Shown one piece after another: positions 44,763 through 54,526 of a stretch of DNA of 64,000 bases. The notes beneath the pieces were generated by a model. It was not told the DNA's origin and ran no database searches. It saw nothing but the letters and a program-made list of their open reading frames with translations. This stretch comes from CAZHZT01 sp964537285 (lineage in GTDB: Bacteria > Bacteroidota > Bacteroidia > Chitinophagales > Saprospiraceae). The translations under genes and the position numbers were made by a program. Within the stretch, counting starts at the first letter, position 1, and every line of letters begins with the position of its first letter. The stretch is taken from contig CAZHZT010000016.1 in NCBI GenBank assembly GCA_964537285.1, positions 1-64,000 of the forward strand, given 5' to 3'.

Positions 44763-44871
44763 GTTCTTTGACAAATTGTGTGGAACTTCAAAATGAGAAG
44801 CCTTGAATGTCCTTGTGGCTGAAAGGATTATCATTTTGAAGTTCCATTTTTCACAATTTATGTCAAAGAAC
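44763..44871. repeat. Foldback family 1, full copy
   Basis: 109 bp, located in the short gap between two divergent genes, hence in their promoter region. GTTCTTTGACA and TGTCAAAGAAC ends are intact; the inner left arm has one change (GAGAAG for GATAAG). Confidence 0.92.
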
Positions 44872-44891
44872 TAAATTAAATTATCTTTTTT

Positions 44892-45827
44892 ATGAAAAAA
44901 CGCATCTTAATAACGGATGATGTGCATCCAATTATGCTTGAAACATTAGAAAATGCGGAATTTGATATTGATTATTATCCTGACATATCTCTTGAAGAGG
45001 TTCGGAAAATAATCTCACCTTATTATGGGGTTATTATCAATAGTAAGATAAAAGCAGATAAATTTCTATTAAATCAGGCGGAAAAGTTGAAATTTATTGG
45101 TCGTCTGGGATCCGGCCTAGATATTATTGACCTGGACCTGGCCGATTCTAAAGGGATTCGGGTGTTTAGCGCACCGGAAGGAAACCGCAATGCTGTGGCA
45201 GAGCATGCTTTGGGAATGTTATTAGGCCTGATGAATAACTTGTACAGAGCTGATTTTCAGGTAAAACAAAAGCATTGGCAACGAGAAATGAACAGGGGAA
45301 CAGAATTAATGGGACAAACAATCGGAGTTATTGGATTTGGGAATACCGGGAGCTCTTTTGTCAGCAAGCTGTCAGGTTTTGGGGTGAACGTACTAATATA
45401 TGACAAGTACAAGAACTATTATGCCGAAAATCTGGGTTATACAAAAGAGGCTACTCTGGAGAACTTACTTGAAAAATCCAATGTGATCAGCCTCCATCTT
45501 CCCCTCACTTCGGAGACTCACCATTTTGTAAATCGCGTTTTCCTGGAAAAATGTCAGAAAGGAGTCATAATTATCAATACATCACGTGGGAAAATCATCC
45601 ATACCCAGGATTTACTTACTGCTCTTAGAAAAGGAAAAGTAGGAGGGGCATGCCTGGATGTACTTGAGAATGAGAACCCCCACACTTATTCAGCAGAAGA
45701 GGAAAAACTGTATTCAGAGCTCTTTGGGATGAGCAATGTTGTGCTCTCGCCTCATGTTGCCGGCTGGACAGTAGAATCCAAAAAACGTATAGCAGAAGTA
45801 CTTCTGTCACGCATTATGGAACTGTAA
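44892..45827 (+). CDS. D-2-hydroxyacid dehydrogenase (SerA-like)
   Basis: 311 residues, without a C-terminal ACT domain. NAD-binding motif GFGNTG at 148-153, catalytic Arg232 (INTSRGK), Glu near 259, and His288 (SPHVAGW). It reduces or oxidises a 2-hydroxyacid with NAD; 3-phosphoglycerate is possible but glyoxylate- or lactate-type substrates are not excluded. Monocistronic, next to foldback family 1. Confidence 0.93.
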   Translation: MKKRILITDDVHPIMLETLENAEFDIDYYPDISLEEVRKIISPYYGVIINSKIKADKFLLNQAEKLKFIGRLGSGLDIIDLDLADSKGIRVFSAPEGNRNAVAEHALGMLLGLMNNLYRADFQVKQKHWQREMNRGTELMGQTIGVIGFGNTGSSFVSKLSGFGVNVLIYDKYKNYYAENLGYTKEATLENLLEKSNVISLHLPLTSETHHFVNRVFLEKCQKGVIIINTSRGKIIHTQDLLTALRKGKVGGACLDVLENENPHTYSAEEEKLYSELFGMSNVVLSPHVAGWTVESKKRIAEVLLSRIMEL

Positions 45828-46219
45828 AAAAGTAGCTCTTTGTCCGCCAATAGTAAAAAGGCTGTGTTTTAAATAACTCCATCAGAAACCTGACTTATGC
45901 AATTTTTTGGTGTGCCTTCTGGGCTGCCTTAGACTATATTTGTAATAAATAGAGCTTAGAAAAAGTCGATCAGGGATTTTTGATGAAAGCTTTACAGGAA
46001 CAATAAAAATACCGGAATTTTTAAAAAAAGATTGATTTAAGTACATGATTTCTCATTGACAATTAAATACTTTAGATGATATTGTCACTTTTAGGACAGG
46101 GCAATTTTAATTTTCTTTGAAATGAATGTTAATTTTATTAACATTGCGCGTTAGTCTGGTGAAACCAATCAGTCGTCGAAAAGCCGTACTATTATGTCAT
46201 TAAAAAATAGCTAAATTTT
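45828..46219. other. Gene-free leader region of the T9SS trio
   Basis: 392 bases before the TonB gene. A TATATTTG at 45935-45942 fits the -7 box, with TTTG at 45906-45909 as a rather distant -33 box. A hairpin AATGTTAAT/ATTAACATT lies at 46125-46145. The 5' leader would be about 270 bases long. Confidence 0.5.
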
Positions 46220-49200
46220 ATGGTACGTAAATGTTTACTCTTACTAGTTTTTTCACTTACCTGCATGCTGACGTATGCACAAACTTCCATTGCAGGTAAA
46301 GTGACCGATGCCGAATCCGGCGAAGAACTTCCTTTTGCCGATATTACCATTGAAAAAAATGGGGTGCAAATAACCGGTACATCTACAGATTTGGAAGGGA
46401 ATTTTAAAATTAATTTGGATCCGGGAACCTACGATGTGTTGGTTTCTTTCGCTGGTTACAAAGAACAGCGTATCGAAGGCGTTCGGATAATTGCTAACAA
46501 AGCCAACAGGCTGGATGCCCAGCTAAGCGCGGGTGTGCTTCTTGGAGAAGCCGTGGTCATTGAATATGCAGTGCCACTGGTAGAAGCCGATAATACCCAG
46601 CAGGGGCAAACGATCACTTCCAAAGAAATTCGTCAGTTGCCGACAAGGAACATTAATGCCTTGGCTGCAACAACCGCGGGTCTATCCTCCACCGATGAAG
46701 GTGGCGCAATTAATGTGCGGGGATCCAGGTCGAATGCTACGAATTATTTCCTTGATGGAATCCGCGTTTTTGGTACGCTGCCCCCGGAAACAGAAATCGA
46801 TCAGCTTCAGGTGATTACCGGTGGTATCGGAGCCCAATATGGTGACGTTACAGGGGGGATCATCTCCATCACAACCAAAGGGCCTTCCAGCAGATTTGCC
46901 GGTGGTATCGACTTTGAAACGTCTGGTATCGTGAATGGGGATAATTACGTTGGCCTGGATCAGTTTGGTCAAAGTTTGATCGGGGCTAACTTAAGTGGGC
47001 CGATCTTAAAGAATAGCGAAGGAAGATCTATTCTGGGCTATCGCTTCTCTGGTCGTTACACATACCAACGCGATGATGATCCACCAGCTACTGGTGATTA
47101 TGTAGTGAAAGATGAAGTTAGAGATGAAATCGCCGCCAACCCAATGTCTTTGAACAGTGCGGGTTCTCTTACGCCAACTGCTCAGGCCTTGACTGATAAT
47201 GACGTTGAATTGCTTGATTTCCGCCCTGATGAAGACCGTAGGCAATATGACTTGACTGCAAAGATCGATGCACGTATTTCTGATGATATTGATATTACTT
47301 TTACAGGAACTTACAACAGAAGAGAAGACCAGTTTACTCCAGGTGGCTGGAGATTGTTGAACTCTTTTAATAACCCTGTTAATACTAGTAATCGTTATCG
47401 CGGTATTTTCCGTTTCCGTCAGCGCTTCAGTGGTCAACGTGAAGGTGGCGCAGAAACGGGTATAATCCGTAACTTCGAGTATACTTTGCAAGCTGGTTTC
47501 GAAAGAGGTAATACAGAAGTTGGTGATCCAAGGCATGATGATCGCTTCTTTGATTATGGTTACGTTGGAAGTTTTGACCTAAGAACAACGCCTTCCATTC
47601 AGGCAACAGATGCCGCCTTCGACGGAGGGATCTTCTGGAGAGATTCTATTCAAACTCCATTCGGCGTATTCGTTGATTCAGGCTATGTTGGACATGTCGG
47701 GTATAACCAGGGTTCTTATTTTGGATACACTCCTAATAATACCATTAATCCTGGCCTGGCAAATTATAACAATACCATTGATCCTTTAGAAGCATCGCTT
47801 CTGAATGAATTCCCTGCCCAGAATGGTCAATTCCTTAATGGATCAGGTACCACTCAGGTTTGGGGGCTTTATACGAACATCAATCAGGTGTACAACCTAT
47901 ATCAAAAAACAGAAACGGATGTTATCACTGGTAACGCAAGGGTGAACTTTGATTTGTATCCAGGTGGAACAGATAAAGGGGGGCACTCTATATCTCTTGG
48001 TTTCTTGTATGAACAACGCGTACAGCGTTCTTACAGCATTAACCCGCGTGAATTGTGGATCCTAGCTCGCCAGCGTCAAAATAACCACATCTCTGGTATT
48101 GATATTAATACCGTAGTAGGGCAAATTGCGGTTGCTGGTGAAGGAATTGAATATGTAAATAACGATGATGATCCGATTGCAGACGTAATTATCGGGGAAA
48201 ATACTTTCGTAAATATTTCTTCTCAGTCTGATAACTTCAACTACATTATAAACCCTACACTTACTTCTGTTCCACTTTACGATGTACTTTTCAATCAAGA
48301 TGATGATGCCTTGTTCTATAAGCGTATCAGAGATCGTTTAGGACTTGGATTGAACGAATACATCAACATAGATGGGCTTTCAACGGATTTACTTGATTTG
48401 AGCTTGTTTGCTCCAAAAGAAATCACGGATTATGCTAATGGTATCATTAACTTCTATGGTTATGATTACCTGGGAGAGCGTACTTCAGGCGATGTAACTT
48501 TCCAGGACTTTTTTACGCAAAGAGCTACTGAAGATGGTATTGAATATCGGACCATGGCTGTAGCGCCGCTTCGTCCAATCTATATGGCTGGTTATATCGA
48601 AGATAAGTTTACATTCAAAGACCTTATCTTCCGTGTCGGGGTTCGTGTTGACCGTTGGGATGCGAATACACAAGTACTTAAAGATCCATTTTCTCTGTAT
48701 GAAATTATTGGTGCAGGAGATTTCTTTGCGCGCTTTGGCGGTGATAGACCTTCTACAATCGGTGATGATTTTAAAGTATATGTAGATGATAGAGATTCTG
48801 ATAATCCAAATGTTGTAGCTTATAGAAATGGAGAACAATGGTTCTTTCCTAATGGTACTCAGGCCAACAACGGCCAGGAGATTTTCCTAAATACTGATGA
48901 GAACCGTTTGGTGACGCCTTTCTACGCAGAAGAAGATCCTACAAAACGCAATATTCAGTCTGCTAATTATGATCCTTCTATTTCATTTGAAGATTATGAA
49001 GTACAGTGGAATGTGATGCCTCGTTTGGCTTTCTCTTTCCCGATTTCTGATGTGGCCAACTTCTTCGCTCACTACGATATCCTTGTTCAGCGTCCAAATG
49101 ACAATACAATCTTTACGGCTTTAGATTATTTCTATTTCACGGATCCAGGGCGTTTTACTCGTTATAACAATCCAAACCTTAGACCTCAAAGAACTATTGA

Positions 49201-50074
49201 TTATGAGGTGGGTTTCCAGCAGAGATTATCTCAGTCATCTGCTATTAAGATTGCGGCTTATTATCGTGAAATTCGTGATATGATCCAGTCGCGTTTGTTC
49301 CAGTTCCTTCCTTCTGATCAATTATCTCAGTATGAAGGTTTTGACAACCTCGATTTTGGTACAGTAAAAGGATTTACGTTCTCCTATGACTTGAGAAGAA
49401 CTAATAACTTCCAGTTGACAGCGAACTACACCTTGCAGTTTGCTGACGGAACAGGTTCTAACCCTACTTCTTCTTCTCGTGCATTGAGACTGACTGGTGG
49501 TAACTTGCGTACTCTATTCCCGCTTTCATTTGATGAAAGACATACCGTTAACATCATTGCTGATTATCGTTATGGTTCGGGTAAAAAGTACAACGGCCCT
49601 CGTCTGTTCGGTGCGGATATTTTTGCTGATGCGGGTATTAACTTACAAGGTATTCTTGTATCTGGTCGTCCTTATTCTCAAACTTCTGTTCCTGCTCAGT
49701 TTGGTGGGGTAGAGATTGTGGGAACTTTTAATGGTTCTCGTTTACCTTGGAGAAATACCATCAACCTTCGTATAGATAAGAATTTCCGTTTGACAAAGAA
49801 CACAGATGCTAAGAGACCTATCTATCTAAACCTTTATTTCCGTGTGCAAAACTTATTGGATACGCGAAATGTCCTGGGAGTTTATACCGCTACTGGTTCT
49901 CCTGATGATGATGGTTTCTTAGCTTCCCCTCTGGGACAGAACAATATTTCTGATATCCAACGTGCTGGTAATGATGTTAATGCGTATACAGCTGCATATA
50001 ATTGGGTGTTATTAAATCCTAATTTTTATTCATTACCACGAAGAATGTACATTGGTGGTTTAATCGAATTCTAA
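46220..50074 (+). CDS. Large TonB-dependent receptor, first gene of the trio
   Basis: 1284 residues. Signal peptide 1-20 (CMLTYAQ), carboxypeptidase-regulatory-like domain about 22-105 (IAGKVTDAESGEELPFADIT), plug about 125-230 (INVRGSRSNATNYFLDGIRV), and a very long barrel to the C-terminal Phe (RMYIGGLIEF). It is larger than the two other receptors and, by eye, its codons favour CGT, GGT and GCT more than neighbours do, suggesting strong expression. It starts a three-gene rightward set with a T9SS-type protein and a PorV-like protein. The ligand or cargo is unknown. Confidence 0.93.
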   Translation: MVRKCLLLLVFSLTCMLTYAQTSIAGKVTDAESGEELPFADITIEKNGVQITGTSTDLEGNFKINLDPGTYDVLVSFAGYKEQRIEGVRIIANKANRLDAQLSAGVLLGEAVVIEYAVPLVEADNTQQGQTITSKEIRQLPTRNINALAATTAGLSSTDEGGAINVRGSRSNATNYFLDGIRVFGTLPPETEIDQLQVITGGIGAQYGDVTGGIISITTKGPSSRFAGGIDFETSGIVNGDNYVGLDQFGQSLIGANLSGPILKNSEGRSILGYRFSGRYTYQRDDDPPATGDYVVKDEVRDEIAANPMSLNSAGSLTPTAQALTDNDVELLDFRPDEDRRQYDLTAKIDARISDDIDITFTGTYNRREDQFTPGGWRLLNSFNNPVNTSNRYRGIFRFRQRFSGQREGGAETGIIRNFEYTLQAGFERGNTEVGDPRHDDRFFDYGYVGSFDLRTTPSIQATDAAFDGGIFWRDSIQTPFGVFVDSGYVGHVGYNQGSYFGYTPNNTINPGLANYNNTIDPLEASLLNEFPAQNGQFLNGSGTTQVWGLYTNINQVYNLYQKTETDVITGNARVNFDLYPGGTDKGGHSISLGFLYEQRVQRSYSINPRELWILARQRQNNHISGIDINTVVGQIAVAGEGIEYVNNDDDPIADVIIGENTFVNISSQSDNFNYIINPTLTSVPLYDVLFNQDDDALFYKRIRDRLGLGLNEYINIDGLSTDLLDLSLFAPKEITDYANGIINFYGYDYLGERTSGDVTFQDFFTQRATEDGIEYRTMAVAPLRPIYMAGYIEDKFTFKDLIFRVGVRVDRWDANTQVLKDPFSLYEIIGAGDFFARFGGDRPSTIGDDFKVYVDDRDSDNPNVVAYRNGEQWFFPNGTQANNGQEIFLNTDENRLVTPFYAEEDPTKRNIQSANYDPSISFEDYEVQWNVMPRLAFSFPISDVANFFAHYDILVQRPNDNTIFTALDYFYFTDPGRFTRYNNPNLRPQRTIDYEVGFQQRLSQSSAIKIAAYYREIRDMIQSRLFQFLPSDQLSQYEGFDNLDFGTVKGFTFSYDLRRTNNFQLTANYTLQFADGTGSNPTSSSRALRLTGGNLRTLFPLSFDERHTVNIIADYRYGSGKKYNGPRLFGADIFADAGINLQGILVSGRPYSQTSVPAQFGGVEIVGTFNGSRLPWRNTINLRIDKNFRLTKNTDAKRPIYLNLYFRVQNLLDTRNVLGVYTATGSPDDDGFLASPLGQNNISDIQRAGNDVNAYTAAYNWVLLNPNFYSLPRRMYIGGLIEF

Positions 50075-50212
50075 GAAAAACTTATTTGGAATGAGTAGTG
50101 GAAAACAGAACAACTCGTAGTTAATGAACTGCAATGATTGACCTTTTCAAAGTCTGTTTTCCACTTCTTCTCCAAGCAATACAAAATATTTTATTTCAAA
50201 CTTGCTGAAAAA

Positions 50213-53200
50213 ATGCTGAATCTTATGCGTGGCTTTAATTTATTAATTATTTTTATAATGCTCCTTGGGATACTGCCTTCCGCCGAAGCGCACGTTAACC
50301 CTGAGGACAGAGGAAGAATCAAGGAGAGTCAGAAAATCAAAGCGGCTCTTCGTGCAGATTGCGCTGAGGCAACTGCTCAAACTGACTTGAATGCCAACAA
50401 CGTCCGTGCTCGTTTGCTTACTGGTGGTGATGTTTGGTGGGATTTGGATGAAGGTATGTATGTTGTTCCTAACGTGGCTACCCAGCCAGTATCAGCTCTC
50501 TTTGCGGGTTCTGTATGGTTAGGAGGAATCAGTGATGCGGGACAGTTAAAAACTGCGGCACAAACTTATCGTCAAGGTGGTAATGATTACTGGCCTGGCC
50601 CTTTGGTACCTAACTTCCCTTCTATTCCACAAAATCTTTGGGGTACTGTTGAACCGGATACCTGTTTGAACTGGGACCGTTTCTTTAAGGTTTCTGGTGA
50701 AAGCATTCGTCAGGCTCGTCAGAGATTTGAAGAAGCTTGTGGCAGCTGCGGAAGTGCAGAGGAAAGCTGCCAATTAAGTCGTGATGATGTTTCTCGTGAT
50801 ATGTTGGGTTGGCCTGGACGTGGAAACCCATTCTTTGAAGATGTTTGGGGCTTTGAATTGCCTGATACCGATCAAGGTCTTGCCGGGTTCTGGGATTGTG
50901 ATCTGGATGGAGAGTATAACCCGTTGAAAGGTGATTACCCTATTGTAGAGGTAAGGGGATGTGATGCTGAACCTAGTTCTTTCCCTGAAGAAATGATCTT
51001 CTGGATCTATAATGATGCAGGGGGTATTCACACAGAAACACAGGGTGAACTGCTTAGAATGGAAGTGCAGGTTCAAGCTTTCGCTTACGAGAGCAATGAT
51101 GAGCTGAATGACATGACCTTTTATCGCTATAAGCTTATCAACCGTGCTTCGGAGTCGATTGATAGTACCTACTTCGCGATGTGGGTGGATCCTGATTTGG
51201 GCTGTTACCAGGATGACTTCATTGGTTGTAATATCAGTAGAAGTTTGTCCTATGTCTACAATGCAGATGATAATGATCAGGATTGTGCAGGTGTAAGAGG
51301 GTATGGTTTGGAAGTTCCTATGCTAGGGGTAGATTATTTCCGCGGTCCTCTGGGGCCATTCGTTTTAAGCGAAGATTCAACTGAATTCCTTCCTGCTAAA
51401 TTTGGGCAAGATCCTGATACCATTTTAGAGTTAGGAATGTCCAGTTTTACTTATTTTAACAATAACTTCGGTGGGGTAGATCCAAACACAACTGACCCTC
51501 AGGTAGCACTTGAGTTTTATCGTTATCTTTCAGGCTCTTGGAGAGATGGTACGCCATTTACATTTGGTGGTATTGGATACAATCCAAACGATCCTAATGC
51601 AGAGCCTATTGATTACGCGTTCCCGGATAATCCAAGCTTACCGTTGCCTGCCTGGTCCATGTCATCTGAAGGTTTAGCACCTGCTGACCGTCGTACGGTA
51701 CAGGCATCTGGTCCTTTCCGCCTGGACCCCGGTGCTACAAATGAGTTGATTATTGGGGCTGTTTTTGTGCCAGATGTTACCCACCCTGCTCCAGATGCTT
51801 CCAAGCTGTTCTTTGCCGATGATATTGCTCAGAACTTATTTGACGCTTGTTTTATCCCGGTAGATGGTCCTGATGCTCCGGATGTATGCTTTATAGAGTT
51901 GGATCGCGAGCTGGTAGCTGTATTCACAAATGACGAGATCTCCAATAACTTTAACGAAGCATATACCGAAAGACCGCTAAACGCGATTGATACGCTTCCT
52001 GATGGTACATTGCTTCAGGATTCCCTTTATGAATTTGAAGGTTACAAGCTTTACCAATTGGCAGGGCCTGAGGTAACCAATGATGATCTGGATGATCCGG
52101 AACAATCTCGTTTGATCTTCCAGGTAGATGTTCGCAACGGCATAGGCCAAATCTTTAATTGGGAGTTCGTCCAGAATCCAACAGGGGAAAACCCGCTTCC
52201 GGTACCGGTATTGGAGGTAGATGGTTCTGATGATGGTGTTCGTCATACTTTCCGCATCACTGAAGATCAATTCTCTACAGGAACAGATAAGCGCTTAATT
52301 AATCACAGAAAGTATTATTTCCGTGCTGTAGCATATGCTTATAACAACTTCTTCCCATTTAATCCTGATCCGGATAATCAAAATGGTCAGGATCAACCTT
52401 ATCTGGAAGGAAGGCGTAATATCCAGACATATGCTCCTATTCCACGTCCAATCACTGATCGTTCATTGAATGCTATGTATGGTGAAGGTCCGGTAGTGAC
52501 TCGTTTGGACGGAGTTGGTGGCGGTGGAGCCTTCCTTGATATTTCTGATGAGCAACGCGATGCATTCTTCGAAGAAGATTTCAATGGTGAAATTACTTAT
52601 CAACCAGGCGAAGGCCCGGTCAACGTATTTGTTTACAATCCACTGGATGCACTGGATGGTGACTTTATCCTGCGTTTTTCTGATGAAGATCCTGAAGATT
52701 TCACACTTCAAGACAGTGCTTTCTGGTCTCTTGAAAATACACAAACCGGAGAGGTAATCTTCTCTGATCGTACAATCCAAGGCTTGAATGAGCAGATCAT
52801 TCCTGAATTTGGTTATTCCGTAAGTATTGACCAGCGTCCGGAACCATTCCAGTTGGAAGCTAACAATGGTGCTATCGGAGCAGAGTTCGCTTATGCTGAC
52901 CCTGCCGGGCCACAATGGTTTACAGGTTTTGCCGATGATGTAAATAACAATTATATTAAGACAGATGAAGGGGAGCGTGATTTCGAATTAGATCCTGATA
53001 AGGACTTCACTTTATTTGGTGGAGGGGACTTTGTTCCTTACTATCTTTGTGATTGGGAGCCTAACGCTCTTGGCGCCTATGACTATGTTTCTCCTGCTTG
53101 GTTAAATACAAATGGTTCTGTTGTAAGGCAGAGAATTGATCCGGATTCTTTGAATAATGTTGATGTCGTATTCACTAGCGATAAATCGAAGTGGAGTCGT

Positions 53201-54364
53201 TGTATAATTGTTGAAACTGCTCCTCCATACGCTTATGATTTCTCCGGACTTGGTTTGCCTGCAGAAGCAGATGAAACTACAGGCTGTGACCCAATTCAAA
53301 ACTTTGACCTCCGCGGAGCACCTTCTGTAGGTAAGGATGATAACAACGGCGATGGTCTTCCTGATCCGGACGGAGCAGTAGATGAAGATGGAGAACCTCT
53401 TATTGGAATGGGATGGTTCCCGGGATATGCAGTAGATGTTGAAACAGGAGATCGCCTGAACATATTCTTCGGGGAGAACTCAACATACTCTCTTGAATAT
53501 GATACGCTATTATTGGGTATTTATGGTTTGGATGAAGGAGATTACGATTATGGACCTAATGGTCGGGATATGCTTTACAATCCTAATGATCAGGGAGCAC
53601 TAAATTCTATGAATCTCGACGGAAACTTCGCTGCTTTTGCTTATGCATTAGGTTATCTTGGAGGTCAGCACTTTGTATATGTAACTAAGCAAAAGTATGA
53701 TGAGTGTGCCAGATTGTATGGTCGTTTGAAAGGTTGTCAGTCTTCTCTTAGAAAGGTAAATGCATTAGAGCAAGTTACATGGACGAGCATTTCCTGGATG
53801 AATTCAGGAACTCAGATGCTTCCACTCAATGAAGGGCTTATACCGAATGACTTAGTTGTTAAGTTAAGAGTGGAAAATGCTTTCCAAACAGTTAAGGAGA
53901 AGTTTGCTTCAGAAGAACACGGAGGGTATCCGACGTATCGCATCAACTTTACGGGTGTTGCACCAAACCTGGCTGATACTCAAGCTGAATATGACAAGGC
54001 ACTTGATCAGATCAATGTAGTACCAAATCCATATTTCGCTACTTCTATTTATGAAGATAATGCAAACGCTTCAGTTGTAAAGATCACCAACTTACCTGCT
54101 AAATGTACGGTTACGATCTATTCACTTGATGGTCGGTTTATCCGTCAGTATGTAAGGGATGAAAGCCCGACTCCAGTATCGGGAAGTAATCCAGGTTTAC
54201 TTACAAAGCAGTTTTCTCCTGCTATTTCGTGGGATCTTAATAACGCTCGTGGTATTCCAATTTCAAGTGGTGTATATTTAATTCATATTGATGCCGGCTC
54301 ATTGGGAGAGCGCGTAGTAAAGTGGTTTGGAGTTAATCGTTCATTTGATGCTACAGGCCTGTAA
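50213..54364 (+). CDS. Giant secreted protein with T9SS-like C-terminus
   Basis: 1383 residues from the ATG at 50213 (MLNLMRGFNL), giving a good signal peptide to AEAH; the frame start at 50138 adds 25 unlikely residues. The N-terminal region (VSALFAGSVWLGGISDAGQL, then AAQTYRQGGNDYWPGPL) resembles large secreted proteins of Bacteroidota. The last 100 residues (VVPNPYFATSIYEDNANASV, TIYSLDGRFIRQY, ARGIPISSGVYLIHIDAG) form a beta-sandwich sorting-type domain related to T9SS/FlgD-like ends. It is secreted and probably surface-attached. The body has no enzyme motif I recognise. About 140 bases follow the TonB gene and the PorV-like gene is next. Confidence 0.88.
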   Translation: MLNLMRGFNLLIIFIMLLGILPSAEAHVNPEDRGRIKESQKIKAALRADCAEATAQTDLNANNVRARLLTGGDVWWDLDEGMYVVPNVATQPVSALFAGSVWLGGISDAGQLKTAAQTYRQGGNDYWPGPLVPNFPSIPQNLWGTVEPDTCLNWDRFFKVSGESIRQARQRFEEACGSCGSAEESCQLSRDDVSRDMLGWPGRGNPFFEDVWGFELPDTDQGLAGFWDCDLDGEYNPLKGDYPIVEVRGCDAEPSSFPEEMIFWIYNDAGGIHTETQGELLRMEVQVQAFAYESNDELNDMTFYRYKLINRASESIDSTYFAMWVDPDLGCYQDDFIGCNISRSLSYVYNADDNDQDCAGVRGYGLEVPMLGVDYFRGPLGPFVLSEDSTEFLPAKFGQDPDTILELGMSSFTYFNNNFGGVDPNTTDPQVALEFYRYLSGSWRDGTPFTFGGIGYNPNDPNAEPIDYAFPDNPSLPLPAWSMSSEGLAPADRRTVQASGPFRLDPGATNELIIGAVFVPDVTHPAPDASKLFFADDIAQNLFDACFIPVDGPDAPDVCFIELDRELVAVFTNDEISNNFNEAYTERPLNAIDTLPDGTLLQDSLYEFEGYKLYQLAGPEVTNDDLDDPEQSRLIFQVDVRNGIGQIFNWEFVQNPTGENPLPVPVLEVDGSDDGVRHTFRITEDQFSTGTDKRLINHRKYYFRAVAYAYNNFFPFNPDPDNQNGQDQPYLEGRRNIQTYAPIPRPITDRSLNAMYGEGPVVTRLDGVGGGGAFLDISDEQRDAFFEEDFNGEITYQPGEGPVNVFVYNPLDALDGDFILRFSDEDPEDFTLQDSAFWSLENTQTGEVIFSDRTIQGLNEQIIPEFGYSVSIDQRPEPFQLEANNGAIGAEFAYADPAGPQWFTGFADDVNNNYIKTDEGERDFELDPDKDFTLFGGGDFVPYYLCDWEPNALGAYDYVSPAWLNTNGSVVRQRIDPDSLNNVDVVFTSDKSKWSRCIIVETAPPYAYDFSGLGLPAEADETTGCDPIQNFDLRGAPSVGKDDNNGDGLPDPDGAVDEDGEPLIGMGWFPGYAVDVETGDRLNIFFGENSTYSLEYDTLLLGIYGLDEGDYDYGPNGRDMLYNPNDQGALNSMNLDGNFAAFAYALGYLGGQHFVYVTKQKYDECARLYGRLKGCQSSLRKVNALEQVTWTSISWMNSGTQMLPLNEGLIPNDLVVKLRVENAFQTVKEKFASEEHGGYPTYRINFTGVAPNLADTQAEYDKALDQINVVPNPYFATSIYEDNANASVVKITNLPAKCTVTIYSLDGRFIRQYVRDESPTPVSGSNPGLLTKQFSPAISWDLNNARGIPISSGVYLIHIDAGSLGERVVKWFGVNRSFDATGL

Positions 54365-54392
54365 TTTGATATTTTAATATTCTATCCAATTT

Positions 54393-54452
54393 CCTCTAGG
54401 CAGCCCATTATATTTTGGAATATTACTTCCAAATGAATTGGCAGCCTAGAGG
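54393..54452. repeat. Hairpin between secreted protein and PorV-like gene
   Basis: Outer arms CCTCTAGGC and GCCTAGAGG, inner arms ATTTTGGAA and TTCCAAAT around TATTAC. It may partly end transcription or process the mRNA before the third gene of the set. Confidence 0.65.
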
Positions 54453-54526
54453 TTCGTTAGCATACATTTTACGTTAGCAGAAATTGGATTTATTTTAATT
54501 ATTGCAAGATTTGAAAATTAAGTAAA

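Noticed and set aside
16757..44871. The 109-110 bp repeats as a CRISPR array
   Set aside because: Copies are far apart, palindromic through their whole length and separated by genes, with no regular spacers or cas genes.
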